Assembly (NCBI GenBank): GCA_021819985.1
Contig: JAKAEG010000140.1
Location: 1-8,224 of the forward strand
DNA length: 8,224 nucleotides
Reading direction: 5' to 3'
Origin: Nitrospirota bacterium
GTDB taxonomy: Bacteria > Nitrospirota > Thermodesulfovibrionia > Thermodesulfovibrionales > JdFR-88
A program made the translations under genes and the position numbers. This document shows, in pieces, positions 1-7,442 of this stretch (position 1 is its first letter; each line of letters opens with the position of its first letter). Below the pieces are notes generated by a model that saw nothing but the letters and a program-made list of their open reading frames with translations, was not told where the DNA came from and did not search any database.

Positions 1-1
1 C

Positions 2-2365
2 GGCGGGATTCTGGATGCGATCACCCCGCTGATCGATGAGCTGGCAATTGCGGAAGAGATCGGCATAAGACTTGAAGAGACCATGGGGACAATATCCCTC
101 TACGAACAGAGACTGGCTGAAAACGGGTTCATCGACCCGGACAGCTCCGTGGCGGAAGCCGCAAACATGCTCAGGGACAATTTAAAAGATAAAACAGGCT
201 TTCAACAAATATCCGTTCTTGTCCTGGACGGCTTTCACGACATCTCCCCCTCGGAAAAGGCGCTCATCGCCGCCCTCATCGAAATATCCGGGAAAACATT
301 GGCTTCAGTTCCAGTCAATGAAAAATATCCAGGGCTGTCTGATGACTACCTGGGTTTTATCAAGGGTTTTTCCCCTCATAGGGAAGTCCGGATGCCTGGA
401 AGCGGCAGGCCTATGAGTTTTTGCTATTATGCCTATGCCTCAAGGGAGCAGGAGGTGGAGGCCGCGGCAAGAAGGATAAAGATAAATTACATATCGGGCA
501 CGTTTACCGACCTTTCGAAAACGGCGGTCATTCTGCCAAATCCCTCCGGTTACACCGATATGATAGAGCGGGTATTCGTAAAATACGGCGTGCCCTGCAG
601 CTTCCCGGCAGGAAGCGGGAATTCCGCAAAGGCAAGGAGGGAGAAAGACCTCCTTGCCGTGATAAAAACAGTTATTTGCGATTACGGCGCCCCCGAACTG
701 TCCCGTCTTTTAAGCTCTCCTTTTTTTAAAGACATACCGGAGGAATTATGCAAATGGGCCCCTCACCTGACCATTTCCTCCGTCTCCGGAGGATTTGAAA
801 ACTGGCTTAAAATGCAGGGAGCGCCCGTCCACGGACTGAAATGGCTTGAAAAAAAACTTGGCCCGCTTCAAAAAGCGGTAAAGGAAACCGCTGCTGGGAC
901 AAGCCGGATGCTCATAAGCGGATTTCTGGAGGCGCTTAAAGGCCTGGATTTTTCAGCCGGAGACCTCTTCGATGGTGAGCTTGAAGACAGGCTGAACGGC
1001 TTTTCACTTTTGGATATTTTGGCGGGAGCGGGGCTTACGCCTGAGGAGTTCATGGACGCCGTAAGCCTTGCCGCCTCCGGCATCGACGAGGAAAAGGAGG
1101 AGCCGGGGGTCAGGGTTTTGGGCTTCCACGAGTCCCAGGGGATCGAGCCTGAAAGCCTCTATTTCCTTGGGTTGAAAGACGGAGATATTCCTGGAAGGCC
1201 TGAAACCGATTTCTTCCTGCCGGAGAGACTCCGGGCAAAGCTCGGACTGAGGACGATGAAAAAAACTTTGCTCATCGAGGAATTTCTTTTTGGCAGGATC
1301 GCATCGTCTGCGGGTTTCGTCCACCTGAGCTATCCGGACATGGAAGAGGACAAGCTTTTCCTGCCCAGCATATTGATCTCGGAAGGACAGCCGGAAAAAG
1401 ATCCTGCTTATGGCGTCTTCTCAAAGGAAGAAGAGCTTGTAAGAAAAGGGAGGGCCCCCTACTCCGCTTATATAAACGAGATAGAGAACATCAAAGATAA
1501 AGTATTTTTTGGCACGGACGGTCAAAAATCAGAAAAGTTAAAAAAGTCAAAAAAAGCGATAAATGTTACGGATATAGATGCCTTCAGGACCTGCCCGAGA
1601 TTTTTCTTCCTGGACAAAGTGCTGGGACTGGCCCCTCCGGAGGCTGGGGAGTTCGGTCTTGATGCAAAAATAGTGGGGACGCTCCTCCACAGGATAATGG
1701 AAAGATTGCTGCCTTTTCCGGAAGAGGATGCCGGTATAAATGCGTTTGAAAACCGGGCGGATAAAATAATCGACTCGGTCCTCACGGAAAACCCGGTGCA
1801 TCCGTACTGGGGCAGGCTTTTAAAAGAGAGTTTTCTGGCCGCCCTGCCGGGCTTTCATGAAATTGAAAAGAAGTTCTCTCTTGAGGGCTTCAATATGAAA
1901 ATGGCGGAGCGCAGGGTGGAAGGGGAGCTGAAAGGGATAAGGCTTAAAGGAAAGATAGACAGGGTCGATGAGAACGAGGAAACCGGCGCGCACCGGATAA
2001 TAGATTACAAAAGCGGAGCGGTGTCCCTGAACTCCTCCGACGTGCTTAAAAAAGGGGCAAGCCTGCAGCTTTTTCTGTATGCCGCCCTGGCGGACGAAAT
2101 GGGAATAGAAAAAATCCGGAACGCGGGCATATATTCCTTCAAGGACATGAAGGTGAAACTGGTCCCTGGGAAGCGGGATGCATCCTCCGGCAATACAATG
2201 GATGTTTTTGTGGAAGCGGCCCTTGGATGGCTTGAAGAGACGGTCCGCATGGCCCGTGAAGGGGATTTCCCCGCCGCGCCCATATCCGAGCAAAGCTGCA
2301 GGATGTGCCATGAAAAACCGTATTGCCCGTTCATCAACGGATCGGATGGCAATGGTAATGGCTGA
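2..2365 (+). CDS. addB: AddB, iron-sulfur nuclease subunit of the AddAB helicase-nuclease (5' end outside window)
   Basis: The reading frame is open to the left edge (787 residues visible), so the true start lies upstream; the ATG at 83 is internal. AddB pairs with AddA to process double-strand breaks for RecA-dependent repair in the cytoplasm. Visible from the N-terminal side are a degenerate helicase core (VLVLDGFHDISPSEKAL near 218-266, like AddB 'DGF' motif II) and a segment KTAVILPNPSGY. A C-terminal PD-(D/E)XK nuclease domain follows: His in GTLLHR (codon 1688), Asp in GKIDRVD (1958), IIDYKSG (Asp 2003, Lys 2009) and QLFLY (2066). Four cysteines bracket this domain: FRTCPRF (1592), then C-x2-C-x5-C at 2297, 2306 and 2324. 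This is the iron-staple arrangement known from AddB. Any Walker A motif would lie outside the window. The stop overlaps addA, so the two are probably co-transcribed and translationally coupled. The family call is firm; the activity of the helicase part cannot be judged. Confidence 0.9.
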   Translation, partial: GGILDAITPLIDELAIAEEIGIRLEETMGTISLYEQRLAENGFIDPDSSVAEAANMLRDNLKDKTGFQQISVLVLDGFHDISPSEKALIAALIEISGKTLASVPVNEKYPGLSDDYLGFIKGFSPHREVRMPGSGRPMSFCYYAYASREQEVEAAARRIKINYISGTFTDLSKTAVILPNPSGYTDMIERVFVKYGVPCSFPAGSGNSAKARREKDLLAVIKTVICDYGAPELSRLLSSPFFKDIPEELCKWAPHLTISSVSGGFENWLKMQGAPVHGLKWLEKKLGPLQKAVKETAAGTSRMLISGFLEALKGLDFSAGDLFDGELEDRLNGFSLLDILAGAGLTPEEFMDAVSLAASGIDEEKEEPGVRVLGFHESQGIEPESLYFLGLKDGDIPGRPETDFFLPERLRAKLGLRTMKKTLLIEEFLFGRIASSAGFVHLSYPDMEEDKLFLPSILISEGQPEKDPAYGVFSKEEELVRKGRAPYSAYINEIENIKDKVFFGTDGQKSEKLKKSKKAINVTDIDAFRTCPRFFFLDKVLGLAPPEAGEFGLDAKIVGTLLHRIMERLLPFPEEDAGINAFENRADKIIDSVLTENPVHPYWGRLLKESFLAALPGFHEIEKKFSLEGFNMKMAERRVEGELKGIRLKGKIDRVDENEETGAHRIIDYKSGAVSLNSSDVLKKGASLQLFLYAALADEMGIEKIRNAGIYSFKDMKVKLVPGKRDASSGNTMDVFVEAALGWLEETVRMAREGDFPAAPISEQSCRMCHEKPYCPFINGSDGNGNG
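1521..1556 (+). repeat. A-rich imperfect direct repeats encoding a Lys-rich AddB linker
   Basis: Three imperfect units of the form GTYAAAAA occur at 1521, 1537 and 1546, within a run of A tracts. They encode the polar peptide QKSEKLKKSKK just before the nuclease domain (VTDIDAF). The stretch is much more A-rich than the flanking coding sequence, and its length has evidently stayed in frame. It is best read as a flexible interdomain linker grown by replication slippage. Confidence 0.4.
2300..2312 (+). promoter_or_regulatory. Ribosome binding site and start codon chosen for addA
   Basis: AGGA at 2300-2303 stands six bases before ATG at 2310. This is the best Shine-Dalgarno spacing among the candidate addA starts. 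The ATGs at 2346, 2352 and 2358 have no clear purine-rich site, and the in-frame ATG at 2178 would force a 188-base overlap with addB. The 2310 start also keeps residues upstream of Walker A (DRMAMVMAEFFD) that resemble the pre-motif I region of AddA/RecB-like helicases. Confidence 0.5.
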
Positions 2366-5300
2366 ATTTTTCGATACGAAAAAAAGTTTCATCATCTCGT
2401 CGCCGGCGGGTTCCGGCAAGACGGAGAAGCTGGCCAGAAGGTATATCAGCCTGATCTCCGAAGGCGCAGATGTGGAGCGGGTGCTTGCCATAACTTTTAC
2501 CGAGAAGGCGGCCTCCGAGATGAAACAGCGCATACTGAGGATACTCTCAGTGGAAAACCCGGAACTCTATTCAATGGTGAAGCCGCGTGTGCCGCTGATG
2601 AGGATATCCACGATACATGCGTTTTGCCTGAAGCTCCTGAGGAGGTTTTCCCTCGATCTGGGGCTGGATCCAAAGCTCTCTGTGGCCGACGAGGGCGTCT
2701 CATCGGCCCTCATGCGTGAGGCCGTAATGGATGTGCTAAAAGATGAGGCCGGCGGGGGTATCGGGAACGATGGCCATTGGCTGGAAAAAAAAGGGCCAAT
2801 CGGCCCCTTTTTCGAACTCATGAAAAACCGGGGCATAAGGGGCTGGGACTCCGTTTTAAAAAATCATCTTTCTGAGCTGTTCAGGCACAGGCCGCTTTCG
2901 GAGCTTATTCTGGAAGAGCCTATAGCCTTGCGGCGGGGCCCCGAAGGTGAAAAAGAAAAAATGCTCCTTGAGCTTTTCGCCCGCTGCCTTGACGTATACA
3001 GGGCCAAAAAACTGGAAGCCCGGCTCCTGGATTTCAGCGATCTGGAGGTGCTGGCCTTCAAGGCCCTCGCGAAGAGCCCCCACTGGCAAAACATACTGTA
3101 CAGTTTCGATGAATATACGGACCATATCCTTGTGGATGAGTTCCAGGACACGAGCGCGCTCCAATGGCGCATCCTGGACAAGCTGACGGAGGAATGGCGC
3201 TCCGGACTGGGACCAAAAAGAGAAGCTGGCACCGTGCCCACATTTTTTCTTGTGGGAGATGAGAAGCAGTCCATTTATCTTTTCAGGGGCGCCGATGTCT
3301 CGGCAATGAAAAAGGCGAGACAGAGATTGCAGGACTTTCTGGGAACGGAATACGAATTCCATCAGGCCAGGGACAATTACCGCAGCCTGCCCGCGATAAT
3401 AGACTTTACCAACAGGCTTTTTGAGAAGCTGATGCCCAGGATGTCATTATCGTCAACCGATGAATTTTTTCTTCCTGACCGGGCCGAGCCACAGGAGCAG
3501 GAAGCGCCTTTATCTGATCTGGCACAATTCAGGGTCGAATATTGCCCGTTCGATGCGAAAAGGCAGGGCGAAGGGAAAGTGGAACTGATGCTGCTCGATC
3601 TCCCCAAAAACAAAAAAAGTTACACAAAGGAAAAACGCGATTTTGAGGCGCGTATGCTTGCAAAGCGCATAAAAGCGATGCGCAGGAATTTCCAGGTTAC
3701 TGACCAGAATTCGAAACAGACCGACTGTAAACGTTCATGTGAGTATGAAGATATGGCAGTGCTGCTCCGGCAGCGCACGCATCTGGCGGCCTTCGAAGAG
3801 GCATTCAGGCGCGAAGGTGTGCCCTTCCTCGTGATAAAAGGCATGGGGTTTTATGAAGAGCCGGAAGTGGCCCTGCTTCGGGAGTTTGCGACCTTCATCG
3901 CGGACCCTGAGAACGATTACAGCCTGTTTTGCCTGCTGCGCTCCCCTCTTTTCGGGTTCGGCTACAAAACCCTCTCAAGGCTCCATTCAAAAAATAATTC
4001 AATCCCGCTCATTGAGAGCCTCAGGGCCTCACAGAGCAAAAAGAATATCGAAACCTCAGCCATTTTCGATGAACTTATCACAAAGGGAAAGGCTCTGCCC
4101 CTTTCAAAACTTATCGAATACATGCTCGTAAAGACCGGGGGGTGGAGGCATTTCTGGGAACAACCAAGGCACGCGAATGTCAAGAAATTCATCCAACTGG
4201 CCGAATCCCGTGAATCTCAGGGCCAAAACATCATAGAGATAAGAGACAGGCTCCTTGCAGACAGGACAAGGACAGAGGTGTCCAAGGCCAATGTGAACGC
4301 GGAAGGAATGGACGTTGTAAAGCTTATGACGGTGCATGCCGCCAAAGGCCTTCAGTTCCCCATGCTTTTCCTGCCCAGCCTGGACGAGGACATAAGCTCA
4401 AAAAGCGCTCCGGTTATCATAGAGGAAAGGTCCGCGGGCGGGTTCAGTTTCAGGTACGAACCGGATGCCGATGCAAGGAAAAAGATACCCGAATTCGAGC
4501 GGGGCAGGATAAAGGAACTCGAAGAGGAGAAAAGGCTTTTTTATGTGGCGGCTACGAGGGCCATGGACTACTTACTTCTAAGCGGCATAAATTCTGAAAA
4601 ACCCAAAGGCAGGCTCAAATATCTGACGGACGCATTTTCAATTGTAAAGACCCCCGAAAAAATATCACCGGAGGCCATAGTGGACAACTCAGACATTCTG
4701 CCGCTTGAGATCGAAAATTGCCCACTGCCCTTCAGCATTATTACGGCGGAAGAGGTGGAGAAAAATTATGAAAGATCGTCCGGCATGGAGCTTACCCCTG
4801 AAAGACATTTCCTGGATGAGCCCCTTTATGCCGAGCCCTTTGAGTATGAGCCCCCGGTAAGCACAAAGGACGTTACCGAGGACATATTGGTAAAAACCCG
4901 CCACGGAAGGGACTGGGTGCTCATCGGCAAGCTCATGCACCAGGCGCTGGAAGAGATATCGGCAGGCAAACTGGACCCTGACAACGCCCAAACCCGCGTA
5001 TTGTCCCTGCTTAAGGGGTTTTATATATTAGAGAAAAGCAAACAGAAATTTTTTATTGAGACCATACTGGGCGACATACAAAAGATGCGGGAGGCGGGAA
5101 TTCTTGAAAATATCGTTCTTCCGCGCCAAAAAATGGAAACATCCTTTACCGAGCTTCCGTTCGTGCATGAAAAGGGAAAGACCCTGTATAAAGGGCGCAT
5201 TGACCGGCTCATAATTGAAGACGGGCAGGCGCGCATTTATGACTACAAGAGCTTCCCGGCCGGGGACAGGGAACTCGGGGAGCTGACCGGGAAATACAGG

Positions 5301-5402
5301 TTTCAGATGGAGCTGTATAAAGAAGCGGCCGAGGGCATTTTCGGACTGCCGGCAAAGTCTTACCTGGTTTTTACGCATATCCCGCTTGTTACGGGGCTTT
5401 AG
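2310..5402 (+). CDS. addA: AddA, UvrD/RecB-like ATP-dependent helicase-nuclease
   Basis: With the ATG at 2310 the protein has 1030 residues, somewhat shorter than typical AddA proteins (about 1150-1230). The superfamily 1A helicase motifs are all present: Walker A SSPAGSGKT (Lys37), Ia ITFTEKAASEM (about 61-71), the STIHAFC segment, II VDEFQD (Asp276-Asp280), III GDEKQSIYLFRGA (316-328), IV NYRS (356-359), V TVHAAKG (674-680) and VI RLFYVAATRA (742-751). The C-terminal PD-(D/E)XK nuclease has His877 (KLMHQAL), Asp965 (GRIDRL), Asp978-Tyr-Lys980 (YDYKS) and QMELY at 999. Both catalytic domains therefore look intact. AddA supplies ATP-driven 3'-5' unwinding and cuts one strand; AddB cuts the other. 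The gene follows addB with a 56-base overlap, the usual addBA order. The shorter starts at 2346-2358 remain possible. The stop codon abuts an intergenic repeat, and the C-terminal tail is brief. A stretch near 3685-3745 (NSKQTDCKRSCEY) just before the MAVLLRQ segment looks like a small lineage-specific insertion. Confidence 0.92.
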   Translation: MKNRIARSSTDRMAMVMAEFFDTKKSFIISSPAGSGKTEKLARRYISLISEGADVERVLAITFTEKAASEMKQRILRILSVENPELYSMVKPRVPLMRISTIHAFCLKLLRRFSLDLGLDPKLSVADEGVSSALMREAVMDVLKDEAGGGIGNDGHWLEKKGPIGPFFELMKNRGIRGWDSVLKNHLSELFRHRPLSELILEEPIALRRGPEGEKEKMLLELFARCLDVYRAKKLEARLLDFSDLEVLAFKALAKSPHWQNILYSFDEYTDHILVDEFQDTSALQWRILDKLTEEWRSGLGPKREAGTVPTFFLVGDEKQSIYLFRGADVSAMKKARQRLQDFLGTEYEFHQARDNYRSLPAIIDFTNRLFEKLMPRMSLSSTDEFFLPDRAEPQEQEAPLSDLAQFRVEYCPFDAKRQGEGKVELMLLDLPKNKKSYTKEKRDFEARMLAKRIKAMRRNFQVTDQNSKQTDCKRSCEYEDMAVLLRQRTHLAAFEEAFRREGVPFLVIKGMGFYEEPEVALLREFATFIADPENDYSLFCLLRSPLFGFGYKTLSRLHSKNNSIPLIESLRASQSKKNIETSAIFDELITKGKALPLSKLIEYMLVKTGGWRHFWEQPRHANVKKFIQLAESRESQGQNIIEIRDRLLADRTRTEVSKANVNAEGMDVVKLMTVHAAKGLQFPMLFLPSLDEDISSKSAPVIIEERSAGGFSFRYEPDADARKKIPEFERGRIKELEEEKRLFYVAATRAMDYLLLSGINSEKPKGRLKYLTDAFSIVKTPEKISPEAIVDNSDILPLEIENCPLPFSIITAEEVEKNYERSSGMELTPERHFLDEPLYAEPFEYEPPVSTKDVTEDILVKTRHGRDWVLIGKLMHQALEEISAGKLDPDNAQTRVLSLLKGFYILEKSKQKFFIETILGDIQKMREAGILENIVLPRQKMETSFTELPFVHEKGKTLYKGRIDRLIIEDGQARIYDYKSFPAGDRELGELTGKYRFQMELYKEAAEGIFGLPAKSYLVFTHIPLVTGL
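2785..2812 (+). other. Terminator-shaped hairpin inside the addA coding sequence
   Basis: Eight A residues (2785-2792) precede GGGCC (2793-2797). A four-base loop AATC follows, then GGCCC (2802-2806), one extra C and TTTTT (2808-2812). The five G/C pairs followed directly by T5, with A tracts pairing behind, have the outline of an intrinsic terminator usable on either strand. It encodes LEKKGPIGPFFE in a region between helicase motifs Ia and II, so it may simply be coding sequence. No evidence of function is visible. Confidence 0.35.
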
Positions 5403-5517
5403 CAGGCTGTTGAAAAACCCGGATTTCATTAAAGACGTCATGCCGGAGGTATTAATCGGGCATCCGATTTGACCTGTTTTTAAATGGATTCCCGCCTACG
5501 CGGGAATGACAGATTTT
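5403..5517. repeat. Two-hairpin intergenic repeat of the ATTCCCGC/GCGGGAAT type
   Basis: The gap after addA begins with CAGGCTGTTGAAAAA (5403-5417), a sequence I recognise as common at the edge of dispersed intergenic repeats. The core at 5437-5510 is bounded by GTCAT and ATGAC in inverted orientation. It holds two stem-loops: an imperfect one (ATGCC 5440-5444 with GGCAT 5459-5463) and a perfect one (5488-5507). A TGGATTCCCGC/GCGGGAATGAC half of this kind recurs in many Gram-negative genomes and in Neisseria dRS3-like repeats. No transposase is present, so if mobile it would be a non-autonomous element. Copy number in this genome cannot be seen from one window. Confidence 0.6.
5488..5507 (+). 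terminator. Perfect 8-bp palindromic hairpin, possible weak terminator of addBA
   Basis: ATTCCCGC (5488-5495) and GCGGGAAT (5500-5507) form a perfect 8-bp stem with a CTAC loop. The nearest T tract, TTTTT at 5514-5518, starts six bases after the stem, too far for a good intrinsic terminator. Its position after addA and before the next promoter makes a role in ending or protecting addBA mRNA possible. The structure is certain as sequence; the role is inferred. Confidence 0.3.
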
Positions 5518-5531
5518 TATGCAACGTAGGG

Positions 5532-5558
5532 TTTACGGAAAGCCCCATATGATAAAAT
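5532..5558 (+). promoter_or_regulatory. Candidate extended -10 promoter for dppBC
   Basis: TAAAAT at 5553-5558 is preceded by TG at 5550-5551 with one base between, giving an extended -10 element TGnTAAAAT. A weak -35 (TTTACG, 5532-5537) lies 15 bases upstream, a short spacer that an extended -10 can tolerate. The -10 ends 8 bases before the dppB ATG, so transcription would start at or next to the A of ATG, giving a leaderless mRNA. No Shine-Dalgarno sequence precedes dppB, which agrees. The same TGATAAAAT and 8-base spacing stands before pyrE. Confidence 0.5.
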
Positions 5559-5566
5559 AGACTGGC

Positions 5567-6538
5567 ATGTTTGGGTATATAGGGAAGCGCCTGCTCCAGA
5601 TGGTCCCGTTGCTCTTTGGGATAACCATTATAATCTTTGCGGTTATCCATCTGGCCCCAGGCAGCCCGGTTGACGTGCAGATGTCCCTTAAAACCTCCGC
5701 CCAGGCCATGCAAAACCTCCAAAAACTCTATGGTCTGGATAAACCCCTCACAGTGCAATACAAGGACTGGCTGATGCGCTTTGTAAAGCTCGACTTCGGT
5801 AAATCTTTTGTTGACGGAAGAAACGTGCTGGAAAAAATAAAGGAGCGCATTCCCATTACCCTTACAATAAATATATTGTCCATGATTCTCATCTTTATTA
5901 TTGCGGTGCCGGTAGGGGTCATATCGGCAACAAGGCAATACTCACTTTTTGACAAGATAAGCACGGTGCTGGTATTCATCGGGTTTTCAACACCCGCCTT
6001 CTGGCTTGCCCTGCTGCTCATGATACTTTTTGGCGTGCAGCTTGGAATCCTTCCCATATCGGGTATTCAGAGCATCGATGTATCAGGGCTCGGGGCGTTG
6101 GGCAGGCTTGGGGACTGGGGAAGGCACCTGATACTGCCTGTCTTCATATCCGCCTTCGGAAGCATAGCGGGGCTCTCCCGGTACAGCCGCTCCAGCATGC
6201 TGGAGGTCATAAGGCAGGATTACATCAGGACGGCCAGGGCAAAAGGCCTTCGGGAAAAAGACGTAATAAAAAAACACGCGCTCCGAAACGCCATGCTGCC
6301 CATTGTGACCATAATGGGACTATCGGTGCCGGGGCTTATTGGGGGCAGCGTCATATTCGAATCCATATTTTCGATCCCCGGTATGGGTCAGCTCTATTAC
6401 CAGTCCCTGATGGCGAGAGATTACCCCACGATAATGGCCCAGCTTGTGATATTTGCCGTGCTTACCCTGTTTGGCAACCTGGTTGCTGACATCGCCTACG
6501 GCCTGGTTGACCCCCGGATAAGGATATCAGGCAGATGA
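5567..6538 (+). CDS. dppB: DppB/OppB-family ABC transporter permease
   Basis: This is an inner-membrane permease of the dipeptide/oligopeptide/nickel ABC importer family, 323 residues, a normal length. It opens with the family N-terminus (YIGKRLLQMVPLLFGITI, then the first membrane span at about 10-31 and LAPGSPV). Further spans are likely at about 97-120, 133-156, 188-204, 243-268 and 288-311. The cytoplasmic EAA loop that docks the ATPase is at about 217-246 (DYIRTARAKGLREKDV, then HALRNAMLPI). The C-terminus VDPRIRISGR is typical. The ATG at 5567 fits the family start; it has no Shine-Dalgarno site but a -10-like element 8 bases upstream. Its TGA overlaps the dppC ATG (ATGA). Substrate cannot be told from permeases alone; peptides, nickel or other small solutes are all possible, so the symbol denotes family only. 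Confidence 0.9.
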   Translation: MFGYIGKRLLQMVPLLFGITIIIFAVIHLAPGSPVDVQMSLKTSAQAMQNLQKLYGLDKPLTVQYKDWLMRFVKLDFGKSFVDGRNVLEKIKERIPITLTINILSMILIFIIAVPVGVISATRQYSLFDKISTVLVFIGFSTPAFWLALLLMILFGVQLGILPISGIQSIDVSGLGALGRLGDWGRHLILPVFISAFGSIAGLSRYSRSSMLEVIRQDYIRTARAKGLREKDVIKKHALRNAMLPIVTIMGLSVPGLIGGSVIFESIFSIPGMGQLYYQSLMARDYPTIMAQLVIFAVLTLFGNLVADIAYGLVDPRIRISGR

Positions 6539-7407
6539 GCGCGCGCAGGATCATATGGCGGAGGTTCAGGAGAAACCATCTTGCCGTGGCCGGGCTGGCG
6601 GTCATACTCGTGCTCATCACCGCAGCCATATTGGCCCCGCACATAGCGCCTTATTCTAAAACCGGCATCGATGTGGACCATGTGCTGTCGCCCCCGAGCT
6701 GGCAGCATCCGTTCGGCACCGATGAGCTTGGAAGAGACGTGCTTACAAGGATGCTGTGGGGCAGCCGGGTTTCCCTGAGTGTTGGATTTATCGCGATGGG
6801 AATAGCGGTGCTGATAGGCATACTGATAGGCTCCGTTGCGGGATTTTACGGGGGAATAGTGGACTCGGTGCTTATGCGGTTTGTGGATATGATGCTGGCC
6901 TTCCCCACGTTCATCCTGATCCTGGCGGTGATCGCCATAGTGCCGCCCGGCATCGTTATCATAATGGTCGTCATCGGGGTAACGGGCTGGATGGATGTGG
7001 CCAGGCTCGTGAGGGCTGAATTCCTTACGCTCAAACAGCGGGATTTCGTGCTCGCCTCGAAATCGGCCGGCGCGGGAAGCCTCCGGCTCATTTTCAAGGA
7101 GATACTTCCAAACGCGCTTTCGCCGGTTTTTGTGACAGCTACCCTTGGGGTTGCGGGTGCGATACTGACGGAGTCCGCCCTTTCTTTCCTCGGGCTGGGC
7201 GTTCAGCCCCCAAACCCAAGCTGGGGAAATATCCTCACTTCCGGCAAGGACAACATAGAAACCGCCTGGTGGCTTTCCCTGTATCCGGGCCTGGCCATAC
7301 TTATTACCGTGCTGAGCTATAACCTTGTGGGCGAAGGGCTGAGGGACGCGATTGACCCCCGTTTATGGGAAACGGAGCGGTATGAGAGCGGCCAGACTGA
7401 AGAGTAA
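6535..7407 (+). CDS. dppC: DppC/OppC-family ABC transporter permease
   Basis: This is the partner inner-membrane permease, 290 residues, expected to form a heterodimeric channel with the preceding DppB-like protein. An N-terminal span (about 16-36) is followed by the family motif HPFGTDELGRDVLTRMLWG (58-76). Spans follow at about 80-104, 118-150, 198-218 and 246-266. The EAA loop is at about 170-197 (DFVLASKSAGAGSLRLIF, then ILPNALSP), and the C-terminus DAIDPRLWE is typical. The start overlaps the dppB stop by four bases, implying translational coupling; AAGGA lies about ten bases upstream of the ATG. No gene for a periplasmic binding protein or for DppD/DppF ATPases follows; the next gene is convergent pyrE. 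The missing parts must be encoded elsewhere if the transporter is functional. Confidence 0.9.
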   Translation: MSARRIIWRRFRRNHLAVAGLAVILVLITAAILAPHIAPYSKTGIDVDHVLSPPSWQHPFGTDELGRDVLTRMLWGSRVSLSVGFIAMGIAVLIGILIGSVAGFYGGIVDSVLMRFVDMMLAFPTFILILAVIAIVPPGIVIIMVVIGVTGWMDVARLVRAEFLTLKQRDFVLASKSAGAGSLRLIFKEILPNALSPVFVTATLGVAGAILTESALSFLGLGVQPPNPSWGNILTSGKDNIETAWWLSLYPGLAILITVLSYNLVGEGLRDAIDPRLWETERYESGQTEE

Positions 7408-7442
7408 AAACGAAAAAAGAAAAATTAGAAAGGTTTCAGATA

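Noticed and set aside
2178..2309. Upstream in-frame ATG extension of addA
   Set aside because: It would overlap addB by 188 bases; the added residues (rich in Pro, Arg and Trp) read like an out-of-frame copy of addB, and AddA proteins do not carry such an extension.
1820..2533. Long open frame on the minus strand (237 codons) across the addB-addA junction
   Set aside because: It lies opposite well-conserved AddB nuclease motifs and the AddA Walker A, and its translation shows no recognisable family.
2856..3362. Minus-strand open frame of 168 codons within addA
   Set aside because: It is opposite helicase motifs II and III; the plus-strand frame fully explains the sequence.
2..5402. addBA as part of a new defence system
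   Set aside because: All visible motifs match standard AddAB repair subunits in standard order, and no neighbouring gene suggests a defence role.
5437..5510. CRISPR-like repeats
   Set aside because: Only two dissimilar palindromes with no regular spacing or repeated unit, and no cas genes in the window.
5480..5938. Minus-strand open frame of 152 codons whose end reads LSFPRRRESI
   Set aside because: That peptide is the familiar false translation of the ATTCCCGC repeat, and the rest is antisense to the clear dppB gene.
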